The notes under the pieces were generated by a model, which saw only the letters and a program-made list of their open reading frames with translations, was not told the origin of the DNA and did no database searches. A stretch of 64,000 nt of DNA. It comes from Circinella umbellata (taxonomy: Eukaryota; Mucoromycota; Mucoromycetes; Mucorales; Lichtheimiaceae). Positions 49,806 to 59,914 of this stretch are shown here, in pieces. The first letter of the stretch is position 1. Each line of letters begins with the position of its first letter. Both the position numbers and the translations under genes were made by a program. The DNA lies in assembly GCA_025093555.1 (NCBI GenBank), contig JAIWNF010000063.1:186001-250000 (forward strand). The letters run 5' to 3'.

Positions 49806-52355
49806 TTACTTTTTTTTATCAACTGCCAACTTATCACGCTTAGGTGTACTATCAATCGTTTCTCTTTCAATACCTCGTCGAATCTCTCGTCGTTGTTGAT
49901 GACTATTAAACATGTGCGTATTAATATGTATATTCAATATTTTTTTTATCGTTCAGCATATATATGTAACAAAAGTACTTCTTACTTTGGTTTTTTAAGA
50001 TTAAGCATCCATTCGGGCACTTGGCAACCAGATTCTCGCATAACATTTACGACACTATTTTTGTATATATCCGTTAGCATAGATACCCTTTTAATCCAAA
50101 TATAGAAAGTGAATAGTATCAATATTTACCTTTTAAGGTATTGTAAATCATCCTTTGTGTAATATGTGACCGCTTCACCTTCACGACCAGCACGACCAGT
50201 ACGACCTGTTTATCCATCATCATCAGTGTTAGTTCTTCATATACTACACTATATCGAAAGAAAGAAATAGAAAATCATTTTAATTACCGATTCTATGGAT
50301 ATAACTTGCCACTGTTTGTGGGAAGTCATAGTTGATAACCAAATTAACACCTTTAAAATCTAGACCACGAGCCATTAATTCAGTGGCGATCAAAACCCAA
50401 ATTTTGCCAAGTCGAAACTGATTTATGATATTATCACGCTAATGATAATGATAATAATAAGTAATCAAATTTAAAGCTGGAAAGGTCTTCAATTACCCTT
50501 CCTATCCTCTTTCCATCCGTTTCTCCTTACCTGTGCTTTTGTTCTATCGGAGTGGATAACTTCAACATTGATACCATCATACACCAACTCATGAAATAAC
50601 TCCTTCGCACGATCGATGGATTGAACAAAAATGAGTACAGGGGGTCGTATACCTTTTTGAATGTATTGTCGCAAGGCAACCATTTTTCCTGATTCATTTC
50701 CCGTAAAGATTAACTCTTGTTTGATTGTATCAGTGGCAGCATTTCTACCAATTATCATGTATAATTAGTTAAGAAGAATCCACCTTTTGGCTTCAAATAC
50801 TACTTTGAAGAGAGAGGAAGCGGAGACTTATTACATACCGTGCACCAACAACAACTCGAATAGGATTTTTCATGACAGATTGAGCGAGATCTTCAACAGT
50901 TGATGAAAATGTGGCACTAAATAAAGATTTACGAATAGAAGTACTTGAACATGCAGCAAAAATCTCATCTGTTTGCTCCAAAAAACCAAGATCAAGTAGT
51001 TTATCAGCTTCATCCAATACAATATGACGTACACTACACATTATATTTATGTATAAGCGAAAAAAGTATATGGCAAATTCAATAACAATAGTGATAAATC
51101 AGTAGGATGAGTAACTTACTGTGCTAAATCGATTTCATTTTCACGAATGGCATGTACTAATCTCAACGGTGTACTGATTAAAATATCTAGCATATATATG
51201 TGTGTATGTGTTTGTGTGTGTTTGTGTGTGTGTATAAGTGTATAGTTGTAAATGTCATATCAAACTTTCAACAGAGCAACCATTTCCCTCCAATTCACTA
51301 TTTTTTTACGGGAATAACACTTACCAAACTTCTGTCGCTGCTCGGGATTTTGTGCTTTATGCGCTGCAGTTGCTTTTGTGAGTACATTGATTTTCATATT
51401 TGTCCCAGCTGAAATCCTAGCTAATTCACGATCAATCTACATACATAAAAGGACGTTCTTAATTTACTATCTGATACATACTCCAACTTTTACAATTGCT
51501 GATATAAATCTTTCTACTTTATTACCTGTTGAGCAAGTTCTCGAGTAGGTGCAATGATTAATGCACGATAACCCACTTTGAACGGTTTCTCCAAGTCTTG
51601 TAAAATAGGTAGCAAATAGGCCAATGTTTTACCGGAACCTGTGGGTGCACACGCCATCAAATCCCGACCATGGAGAATGATAGGTATCGATTGTGTTTGA
51701 ATAGGTGTAGGCGATGTATATTTGCTTTGTCGAATATTTTTATATAATAGTGGTTTTAAACCGTGATAAGTTTTCAAATCTTCAAATGTACTGAATGGAT
51801 TAGGAATATCGGTCCCGTAAACCCGAATACGTTTCGATTTACGAAATGCTGCCGCTTCTTTGGGTGTATTGATAGGAACTGAGTCACCTAAATAAATAAT
51901 TGACAAATATAAGTTTAATTGTCGTACTTGATAGTTATATATATATATATATCGTAGTTGCAATAGTAGCAACAAGGATAGTGCTGCTATTTTACTACCT
52001 TCAACGTTGGAATTCAACTCTTTTTGTTCTTGTTGATCATTGTTATTAATTGACGCTTTTACTTTGACAGGTATATCGTTCAAAATGTCGATTTCATTCA
52101 GCAATTGACATCTTTTTTCAACGTTTGTTACAGCAATGTTTTTGAAGGATCTATTGTTATTGTTCTTTGTTGCTGAACCCTGGAATCCGGTTGATAACGA
52201 TTTACATGTATATGTTATTTATTAATAAACTCGATCGGGTGAATGAGTAAGAATTATTTAATCAGAATAAAAGCTACCTCGAATAATTCTGTATCATGTT
52301 TAAATCGTTTCTTGTTAAAAGTTGCACCGGCACTCAATGTTTTAAAAAGATCCAT
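49806..52355 (-). CDS. ROK1: DEAD-box RNA helicase ROK1/DDX52
   Basis: ROK1 is needed for early 18S rRNA processing in the small-subunit processome. Eleven exons: 52278-52355, 51999-52179, 51526-51887, 51325-51436, 51120-51186, 50839-51033, 50531-50744, 50288-50438, 50130-50205, 49986-50087 and 49806-49902, giving 544 residues (yeast Rok1 564) with consistent phases. The N-terminus [18 protein letters not shown] is Rok1-like. Core motifs: [18 protein letters not shown]-motif [10 protein letters not shown], Walker A APTGSGKT (about 167), [21 protein letters not shown] (DEAD), [23 protein letters not shown], and [15 protein letters not shown]. The C-terminus has [13 protein letters not shown] and a basic tail. 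The exon junctions are all GT-AG. Confidence 0.95.
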
Positions 52356-52534
52356 ACTTATTAATCAACAATGATCTCAACCGAACGATCCTGCAAACCT
52401 CGAAAAAAATGGTGTACCACTTTTTCGCATTTTCCCGCCAGAAAAAAAGCGAGTCACATTAGTTAATAGTGGCATATGCTGATTAATGATAGTAAAAAAG
52501 AATAACCAAAATCTAGCATTGTATTTCATGGTTT

Positions 52535-52960
52535 TTCCGAGGGAAGTATCATTCATGACTCAAACATGCGGCTGGATTACTTCGATCCACAATTGACATG
52601 TCGCAAATCTGACAAAATAAAAGAGTTTGGTTGATGCATAACCCACTTGGCAACAAAAACAGTAACACAACTTACACTAGCAACAGTGATAACGATGACT
52701 CGACCACTATCCATTCTCATGTGTGAAAAGTTGGCAATAGCACTCATTTCGATGTTTTTATTGATGTTACTACACGATGTGAAGACGAATTTTCGGCATT
52801 CAGTTTGCCAAACAACAATTTTCAAATTCCATGGGAGTCTTTCCACAGCGTGAAGGAAAACGTAGAGTACTTTAGAATTAACTTTTGATGACGAAAAGGA
52901 TGCAGAAGGTGCACTTAAATTTTCGAAAACCAAAACACACTGACAGGACCGCAACAGTAG
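52535..52960 (+). other. Coding-like segment, unassigned
   Basis: The plus strand gives protein-like text in two linked frames: TRCEDEFSAFSLPNNNFQIP (about 52774-52833) and LTFDDEKDAEGALKFSKTKT (about 52872-52931). A TGA and a frameshift break them. The opposite strand has a 155-codon frame (52577-53044) that is Cys/Ser/Val rich without a family. Either a decayed exon or chance; not enough for a gene. Confidence 0.25.
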
Positions 52961-53202
52961 TGTAGAAAAAATAGTTAGTATTGTACTTTTTATGGAATTA
53001 GTGTAACATCCAACCAATAAGAAATCCTTACAACAATACTTCATAATAAGAGATTCTTATACATTACCAAAATACAAGATAACTTTATAAATTACCAAGT
53101 TATCAAATATAGTTGCCAAGATTTATAATTATTAGAATATATTTTAAGATTCCCACTTTTGTGTGGTGAATTTATTGACGGCCATTGAAATATTAAGTAA
53201 CA

Positions 53203-53248
53203 ATGGTTGGACAGACAGAACAAGACAAATACAAGCAATGGATTCTAG
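53203..53248 (+). CDS. Orphan first exon upstream of a LINE insertion
   Basis: ATGGTTGGACAG opens a 15-codon frame (MVGQTEQDKYKQWIL) that ends in a strong donor, G|GTAAGT, at 53249. The LINE poly(A) begins 73 bp downstream. After the LINE, an acceptor TTAACAG at 59261-59267 is followed by in-phase sequence (ASKTLSTPAHMAQ) that stops at 59316-59318, inside the first piggyBac-associated palindrome. This may be the 5' end of a gene disrupted by both elements. The family is not recognised and both exons are short, so confidence is limited. Confidence 0.35.
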
Positions 53249-53320
53249 GTAAGTGATAAAGAAGAAATATGAGAGGTGAAAGGGAAGATGGGTATAATCA
53301 AAAAGATAATCTATGTAACT

Positions 53321-53321
<1 letters not shown>

Positions 53322-53352
<31 letters not shown>
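53322..53352 (-). repeat. LINE poly(A) tail (31 nt)
   Basis: An uninterrupted T-run on the plus strand, which is A31 at the 3' end of the minus-strand LINE. It marks the target-primed insertion point. Confidence 0.9.
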
Positions 53353-53353
<1 letters not shown>

Positions 53354-56300
53354 GGTACTATTGTCTAATGTTATGGAGGCTGATGTTGAAAAGGGGTCTC
53401 TTCTTGTCGAAAATTAATGAGTAGTTTGTGAGTAGAATCGATGATGTTGCTAGATAAAAATGGAACAGCAGAAAAAACGTGTAGCCAGTGGGCTTTCCAA
53501 ACGCCAACTAGAACGCCGGCAATCAATTGCATTGGCGAGAGAGGTGAGTGAGATAAATTCCATGAGGGCATAGAAAGATTAAAAAGGGCATCGAAAATAG
53601 TTGTTTGTGTAATAGTGGAAAGAGTACAATTTTGCAGAACTTGTTGCCATATGTGCCATTTGCGTGGGCAGGAGAACAAGAAGTGATTACCAGTATCTAA
53701 AGCAAGATCACCAAGTACACACAATGGACTATCAAAGCGAGCTGGCAATATATGGTGTAGGTTAGTGCGGCAAGATAATTTACCATGTAATGCACCCCAC
53801 CAAATGGTGTGGGCGACAGGTGAGATACGAGATTTCCAAAAGAAAGTCCATTTTGAGGTAGTGAGAGAAGGAAAATTAGAATCTTCAATAGCAGCGGTGA
53901 TGGCAGGTTAATGACAAGTAGAACGGTAGGCACAGGTGCTACTGAGGTGCAAGGGAATGTTGTGTATATCATATCAGTAATAAAATGGTTGTAAATCAAT
54001 AAGACCAATATAAAATTCAGGAGATTCTAATATAGGTGCACCTGGTAAGAGTGCATGAGCGAGAAAATCGGCAATCAAAACGGCACCAGAATCAAGAGCT
54101 CAAAACAGTTGAATGATGGTAGTTCGTCCAGTATTGAGTTCCATGCGAGTACGTCGACGCAAATGGTTGATTTGAGGATCGAAAATGTATGCATCTGACA
54201 CAATTACTTTGGATAAGTGATGTTTAGGGATAGAATTAGTAGAGTCAGAAATTTGAATGACGAATGACAAAGGAAGAGAAAGGCAGGTAGCCAGAGATGG
54301 ATCAGAAGTTAAGGGGAGAGGTGTAAGGTGATCAATGGCTGAAGACAATGGAGCTAAAGAGGTAATTGATCTGAAGGTGGAAGAACGTAAAGAAGGAAAA
54401 AGTAGGGGGAGAAGAGGATGAATACAATTTGAAGTGGTAGTCAAAAAATATGAAAGAAAGCAAGAAAGAAAGGATGGAGAGAAAGATGTAGAAAATAAAG
54501 AAGAAAGCCATCGAATTTGCATTGCTTGTTGTTGTAAACTTGAATCCAAAAGTCCTAAACCACCTCATATTTAACAGGGGAAAACATCCTATGCATAAGG
54601 AATTTAGTAACTAAGCTACGAATACATTGATGAAAATGTTTGGGGACTGGAGTAATTCGCAAGACATGCCAGATTTTCGACATAATCAGAGTGTTGATAA
54701 CAGTAGCACAACTTTGAATAGATAAACCACATTGAAGATGTATATCACATGCAGTCCGAAGTTTAACTAGTAGGCCATCCAAAAAGGCGTTTAATTGATA
54801 ATTGGTAGAAGCCAGAGGGTATCCAAGGTATCGTATGGCAGAGAGAGAACAGTAATCATGCCAAGCTGTAATTCCAGGTGATTGGAGTAGTGCTTGCCAT
54901 TCAGGTTGGCTTGCACCTGATAGAGATATACCTTCGGTCTTATGGTAATTTACCTTAGCATTAGACGCTTGACTATAGAGAGATAGGAATTCTTGTAACT
55001 GGTGGAAATCATTTGGCTGAGTAAGAAAAAACAAAGCATCATCAGCATAAGCTAAAGCTTTGATAGGCCTGGGGGCGATGGTGGGAAAAGAGCCAAGAAA
55101 AGGGGATATTGAAAAGCCATGGAAATGAGAATCATTTAGAATGGTTCGTAGTAATGGATCAAATGCCAGGTTAAATAAAACTGGGGAGATTGGATCTCCT
55201 TGACGTAAGCCATGACCTTGTTGAACTAGAGTACTAAGAAAACTGTTGACCATAACAGAAATAGAAGTACTAAAAAACAAATTACACAGTGAGAGAACAA
55301 GTGAAGTTGGTAGACCAACGTGCAGAAGAACGAGACGTAGGTAAATAGGATGTACCAAGTCATATGCTTTTTGTTGGTCGATAACCAAACCGACTCCTGG
55401 TAAACAATGATGGTGGGCATAGTCCATAATAAGTCGAGCAGTTAAGCCATTATCGCCAATAAATTTTCCAGGTAAGAACCCGGTTTGAATGGGAGAAATA
55501 ACAGGTTGAACAGTGGGAATTAAAGGGGCATTAACAAGTCTTGTAAAAATCTTTGCATCAGTATTTATTAAAGAGATTGGCCACCAGTTAGAGAGCGAAG
55601 AAAGGTCCCCTTTTTTTGGTAGTAGGCGAAGACGAGTTTCAGACCACGAATTTGGAAAAACACCAGCATGAAGTGCATCATTATATACGTTGACAGCCAA
55701 ACTTCCGATCAAAGGATGGTTGAATAACAAATAGAGAATAGAATAGGGAAAACCATCGCTACCAGGACTACTATTTCGTGGAGCTCTTTTTGAACTATTG
55801 GTGATTTGATCTAAAGTAAAGGAAGATAGAAGTAAAGTTTGTGTAGCAGGTGACAAAAGATCGGAAGGTACACTAGTTAATAACTGGTCTATAGCTTGAA
55901 GGTCAATAGGTTCAGCAGTATAAAGAGATTAATAGTATTGTTGAGCAGCTTTGGTCATAGAAGAAGCTGTGGTGCAGAGTGTGTTATTGATAGGGTGGCG
56001 TAGGTGAGTGATGGTGCGTTTGGCTTGTCTAACTTCAATGGAACGTTTGATATAACCTGCTTATTTTTCACTATGTTCTCGCCACCGTAAGCCAGCACGA
56101 AGAGCGTTAATATGTGTAAAATCAGATTGGACTGAAGCAATTTCTGCTTCCAGAGAAATTAAATAAGAATCATGTTGTATGTCAATATAATTGTTGAAAG
56201 ATAAATATTGACGGCGTTCTTTTTGTAGTGATTGAAGGTGAAGTTGATTATGCGTTCTTTTTTTCCTTGAATACTTACGGGCAAATTTGCCAGTAATAAG

Positions 56301-56489
56301 TTTAATTTGATCCCATTTTTGTTGCTGAGAGAGTGAAGAGTCAAATAGAGCGATTTCACTAGTGAGAAATGCTGATAAGTCACTACAAAATTGTTTATCA
56401 GTAGCCAGAGTAGGGTTACACCGCCAAAGACCAGGCTCAAGAGGAGCTTGTCCTAAGCGAAGCTCTACAGAAACTAGGTGATGGTCAGT

Positions 56490-56497
56490 CCATAATG
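56490..56497. repeat. Target-site duplication, left copy
   Basis: CCATAATG, identical to 56918-56925 and flanking the nested 420-bp insertion. Confidence 0.85.
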
Positions 56498-56917
56498 AGA
56501 TAAATACGAGTAGTAAAAAATAGAAAGATGGGACTAAAGTAAAATATAGTTGAGAATCTGTTTATTCCTGAAATAAAATAACTACTCTTTTATATCTTTT
56601 CTAAATATGTAACTATCTTATTTTATCCGATCATGGCTAAACTATGTTTTATATGAATGGATGAGAGGACCTATTATATTTGTTCTATTATAAATATTAA
56701 TTTTAGATCATTCTCTGAAACCGTTTGTGACAGTTGTTATTAATCTCATTCTTTCTTTGATGTTCCTTTTTTATTCGGATTAATAATAAGAACGAATCAA
56801 AGTAAATAATAGTGTATAATTGGTTATATCTTTTATCCTTGACGGAATGATGTTTGACCGATTATTCATGAATGGATGGAATATATGTGTTATTATGGTA
56901 GTTCACTACACATAAGA
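56498..56917. mobile_element. 420-bp insertion with 8-bp target-site duplication (MITE-like)
   Basis: The octamer CCATAATG occurs at 56490-56497 and again at 56918-56925. Removing the 420 bp between them plus one octamer rejoins the LINE endonuclease frame exactly (NPLW to TDHHLVS). The insert is AT-rich, has no long ORF, and its ends show only weak inverted similarity (about AATACGAGTAGTAAA against TATGTGTAGTGAA). The 8-bp duplication points to a hAT-like or other 8-bp-duplicating transposase acting in trans. No family is recognised. Confidence 0.85.
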
Positions 56918-56925
56918 CCATAATG
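56918..56925. repeat. Target-site duplication, right copy
   Basis: CCATAATG, identical to 56490-56497. Confidence 0.85.
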
Positions 56926-57579
56926 GGTTAATAAAATCAATGAGAGGGGAGGAAGTAAAAGGATACAAATCGGAAGACATAAAAATATAATCGAGACAAG
57001 AACGGGAGGCACTGCGAAGAAAAGTAGAAGAGGGACAACCACCAGGAGATGTTATACAGTCTATCTATAAAGAAGAAAGGTATGATTTCCAAGTGTCTGG
57101 TACTCCAGAAGAAGAAGGAGAAAGAATTTGATAATTAAAATCACCCAAAAGAATGCTACGTTCAATTGAGGATGTAGAAAAAAAGGCAATTGGGACAAAG
57201 AAGTAAAAAAAGGTTCTCATTGATAATAACGATCAGGGGCATATATGACAATAATATTAATAGGAGAAAAAGAAAAAGAAGAATGTGAAGCAGTAACATG
57301 CAGGACGCGACCATCCAAGTCAATGGAATGGAGGGTAAATGTAATATCAGGATTAAGTGAAATGATGCCAACATGTTGGGACCAAAATGATGAAGATGAT
57401 TGAAATTGTGTGAAAGCGTGATTGGAGATCTTCGTCAGCCGCATGTATTTCTTGGAGGGTTAAAATATCAAGTGATTGAGAATGAAGAAATCTAATAAAA
57501 TGTTTACTACGTTCTGGCTCTTCTGTCTTAGGTAAACCTCAACAGTTGAGTGAACCTATTCTGATGTTGATATTTTTCA

Positions 57580-59058
57580 TTAATATTTGGGGTTAAGTTT
57601 TGATGGCCGGGAGCTATGGTGAATACCACTTTCGTTATATGTAGAGTCAAGCAGTCTAGCAGTGGTGACATTAACAGTCTGTAAAATGGACATAGACGAG
57701 TTGTTTTCTGTTATTTGAGATGGTGTGGTAGTCGAATTGGTCCCTATAAAATTAGAAGGGGAAAGTGTGGCAATATTCTCAGAGGGTAATGTTACCTCAC
57801 TGGTGGTAGAAGAACTGTTAGTAATATTGGTCGTTTCAGAGAGAGCAATACTTATATTATTATCTATAGGCGGCGGGATTGTGTCACCATCTAAATTAAG
57901 ACCAGGAGGCATAGCAGCAGTATTAGATGTGTTGACATCCTGCTCTGAGGGAGATTCAGCTACATCAATTTCCATAAGGTGAGGTGAGATGTGAGGTGAA
58001 GATGGTGGTGAGGAGTATTCGGCCTCACTTTCTTGATTATTATCATCATCAATATCTGGCGATGGTGATGGTGATGGTGATGGTGATGGCGATGGCGATG
58101 GTGGTGGTGGTGGCGGTGTTAAATCCAAAAGAGGACCTTGAATGTTTAAATTGGCAGTATTGACAGATGGTGCCTCATTGGATGTTGTAATACCCGTTTG
58201 TTGGGGGTAAGGCGAGATTTGTTTATGTTGTTGGAAACAAGAGACCGAATGAAAGCGGCCATAGCCGCCACAAGCCGAGCAAGCTTTATAGTGGCCAGCT
58301 TTAGCCTTGGGGCAAGCAGCCTTTTCATGAGTGTCTTCATGACAAATGCAGCAGTAAGGTGGTGAGCCTTTCCAGAAAGCTCGAATGTCATGATCGATGC
58401 CAGGAAAGTGTAAAGTATGAGTAGTTAACGTTTGATCAGAATCAGTAACATCAAGCAAAACACAACCTTGGCCCATAAAAAAAAGGTGAGGTGCTGACAG
58501 GAAAAGACTAATATCTAAAATGCGACCATAGGGTTGAACCATCTATTGAATTGCGAGAAGTAATTCATGTTCTGGTAAATGTGGTAGGTCGTAAACATTG
58601 ACAATGAGAAAACCGGATCCTTTGCAAAGAGCTGGGGTATCGATGATGGATTGACCTTCAAGAGTAAAACCTTTTGTCGATAACGTATTACGTTGGAGGT
58701 CGTCACAAGGCGTGATTTTGACAACAACTCGTTTGTCCTTGAAGCATAATTGCACGCCAAGGGGAGGAGTGTCAGGGAATTGTTTGGCAATGGCAGAAAG
58801 GATTATCGAGCGATTGTTGGTAATAGAAGTTGTTTCAAAAAAAAGACTTGGGTTAATGGATCGAAAATAATCAGTAGTATGGATATATGATCCCTGAGCA
58901 GGTTGTTAATGAGACCCTGGTGTAAAAATTGAGCGACGAATACTCTTGATAATCTTGATAATAGGAGTAATAGTTTTAGGGCGATTGTCAGGAGAAGACT
59001 TATTCGCATGTTGATGTTGTTGGTTAAGTTGCGTACGAGGACATTTTTTGTGACTCAT
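57580..59058 (-). pseudogene. LINE ORF1 (zinc-knuckle nucleic-acid-binding protein)
   Basis: The frame runs from ATG 59058 to TAA 57580-57582 with just two in-frame stops, TAA at 58906-58908 and TAG at 58543-58545, and no frameshift seen. Both stops sit where a Gln codon would fit. The central part (58540-58800) reads like an RRM-type fold (CKGSGFLIVNVYDLPHL). A zinc knuckle CCICHEDTHEKAAC (C-x2-C-x4-H-x4-C) and a second Cys/His cluster (CSACGGYGRFHSVSC) follow at about 58230-58350. The C-terminus is Pro/Ser/Asp rich with a PSPSPS repeat (58057-58110). ORF1 proteins package LINE RNA. The stop codon overlaps the ORF2 start. Confidence 0.85.
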
Positions 59059-59309
59059 AGGCGAAAGAGGTGGGAGAGAGGCATGGTGTAAAAGAAATGA
59101 TTATTAGAATATATACAGTAAATACCATTTCCATATTATTACTCTATTTTATATCCCGACTCATATCTCACAATTGGTGGAGAAGCTAAAAACATACCAT
59201 CCTCACTCTACAAATTCTGTCCATAGTGCTGACAATAACTTACACCAAGTTACTTTTGAATTAACAGCTTCAAAAACCTTATCTACTCCTGCTCATATGG
59301 CCCAAAGTA

Positions 59310-59327
59310 GAGACTAGATCTAGTCTC
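59310..59327. repeat. 18-bp palindrome copy 1
   Basis: GAGACTAGATCTAGTCTC, perfectly self-complementary. It is preceded by CAAAGTA, shared with copy 2. Confidence 0.9.
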
Positions 59328-59494
59328 TCAGTTTTTCACTATTTACCAACCAATTTCAATTTGTTATATATAACAACACAGTATATCCTGGAACTTATAA
59401 ATGATAAAATACATTTTTCATAACCTAAACTATATTCTATACAACTTTTATAATATGTGGTCAATTATTTGGCTAGATATATTCATTCAAAGTA

Positions 59495-59512
59495 GAGACT
59501 AGATCTAGTGTC
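59495..59512. repeat. 18-bp palindrome copy 2
   Basis: GAGACTAGATCTAGTGTC, one base from the perfect palindrome. It is preceded by the same CAAAGTA as copy 1. Confidence 0.9.
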
Positions 59513-59914
59513 GGGGGTGCAAAGATACTCATTAATTAATCAATTGGCGGGATATTTATATTAAGTTGTTGTACAATGGTTTAATTCGTGTAAAAGATAT
59601 TCTTATATGAATAATTATTCTGAATATTCGTGTATAAAATTAGAAAATAAGAAGAGTTGTTTATGTAAGGGTTACAATAGTGAGGCGGTAATTAGGAGTA
59701 ATTATTTCTCCAATAACAACAAAAAAAGTCAACCACACTTAAAATAATAAAAGAATAACATTATAAAAATTGTTCTATTTATTTTTTTTACTGTTGTTGT
59801 TTCTACTATTATTGCTTACCTACAAGGTGCAATTGGTAGCAGTTGGATTTACACAGACCCTTTGTTGGGGTACAGCTGCATCTGAGTGTAGTTTTTTTTG
59901 CAGATTTGACATTT

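Larger units (their letters stand above)
53371..57580 (-). pseudogene. LINE ORF2 (endonuclease-reverse transcriptase)
   Basis: It starts at ATG 57578-57580. Endonuclease: NIRIGSLNC, LTLQEIHAADEDLQ, FWSQHVGIISLNPD, ILLGDFNYQ, VPDTWKSYL and SCLDYIFMSS. After the nested insertion the frame resumes at WTDHHLVSVELRLG. Reverse transcriptase (54555-55856): NSSPGSDGFPYSIL, VGLVIDQQKAYDLV, GHGLRQGDPISPVLFNLAF and the catalytic ALAYADDALFF. The C-terminal zf-RVT-like part (53371-53830) has WWGALHGKLSCRTNLHH and NHFLFSCPRKWHIW. In-frame stops include a TGA after LNC near 57540, a TAG near 57080, TAA at 56061-56063 and TAA at 55929-55931. Frameshifts occur near 57420, 57190 and between 53830 and 54560. 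Catalytic residues are intact, the protein is not. Confidence 0.88.
53322..59075 (-). mobile_element. Two-ORF LINE (non-LTR) retrotransposon, inactive
   Basis: This is a minus-strand element of about 5.7 kb. In order on its own strand: 5' end near 59075 (approximate), ORF1 with zinc knuckles, ORF2 with AP-endonuclease, reverse transcriptase and C-terminal Cys/His domain, a 3' UTR of only about 18 nt, and an uninterrupted 31-nt poly(A) (T-run 53322-53352). The coding regions carry several in-frame stops and frameshifts, and a 420-bp insertion (56498-56917) splits the endonuclease. No target-site duplication matching the left flank was found near 59060-59200. Confidence 0.9.

Noticed and set aside
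57580..59058. Recoding of TAA/TAG as glutamine, since stops in ORF1 sit at Gln-like positions
   Set aside because: Host genes in the same window terminate normally with TAA, TAG and TGA, and the LINE also has frameshifts. Mutation decay explains it better.
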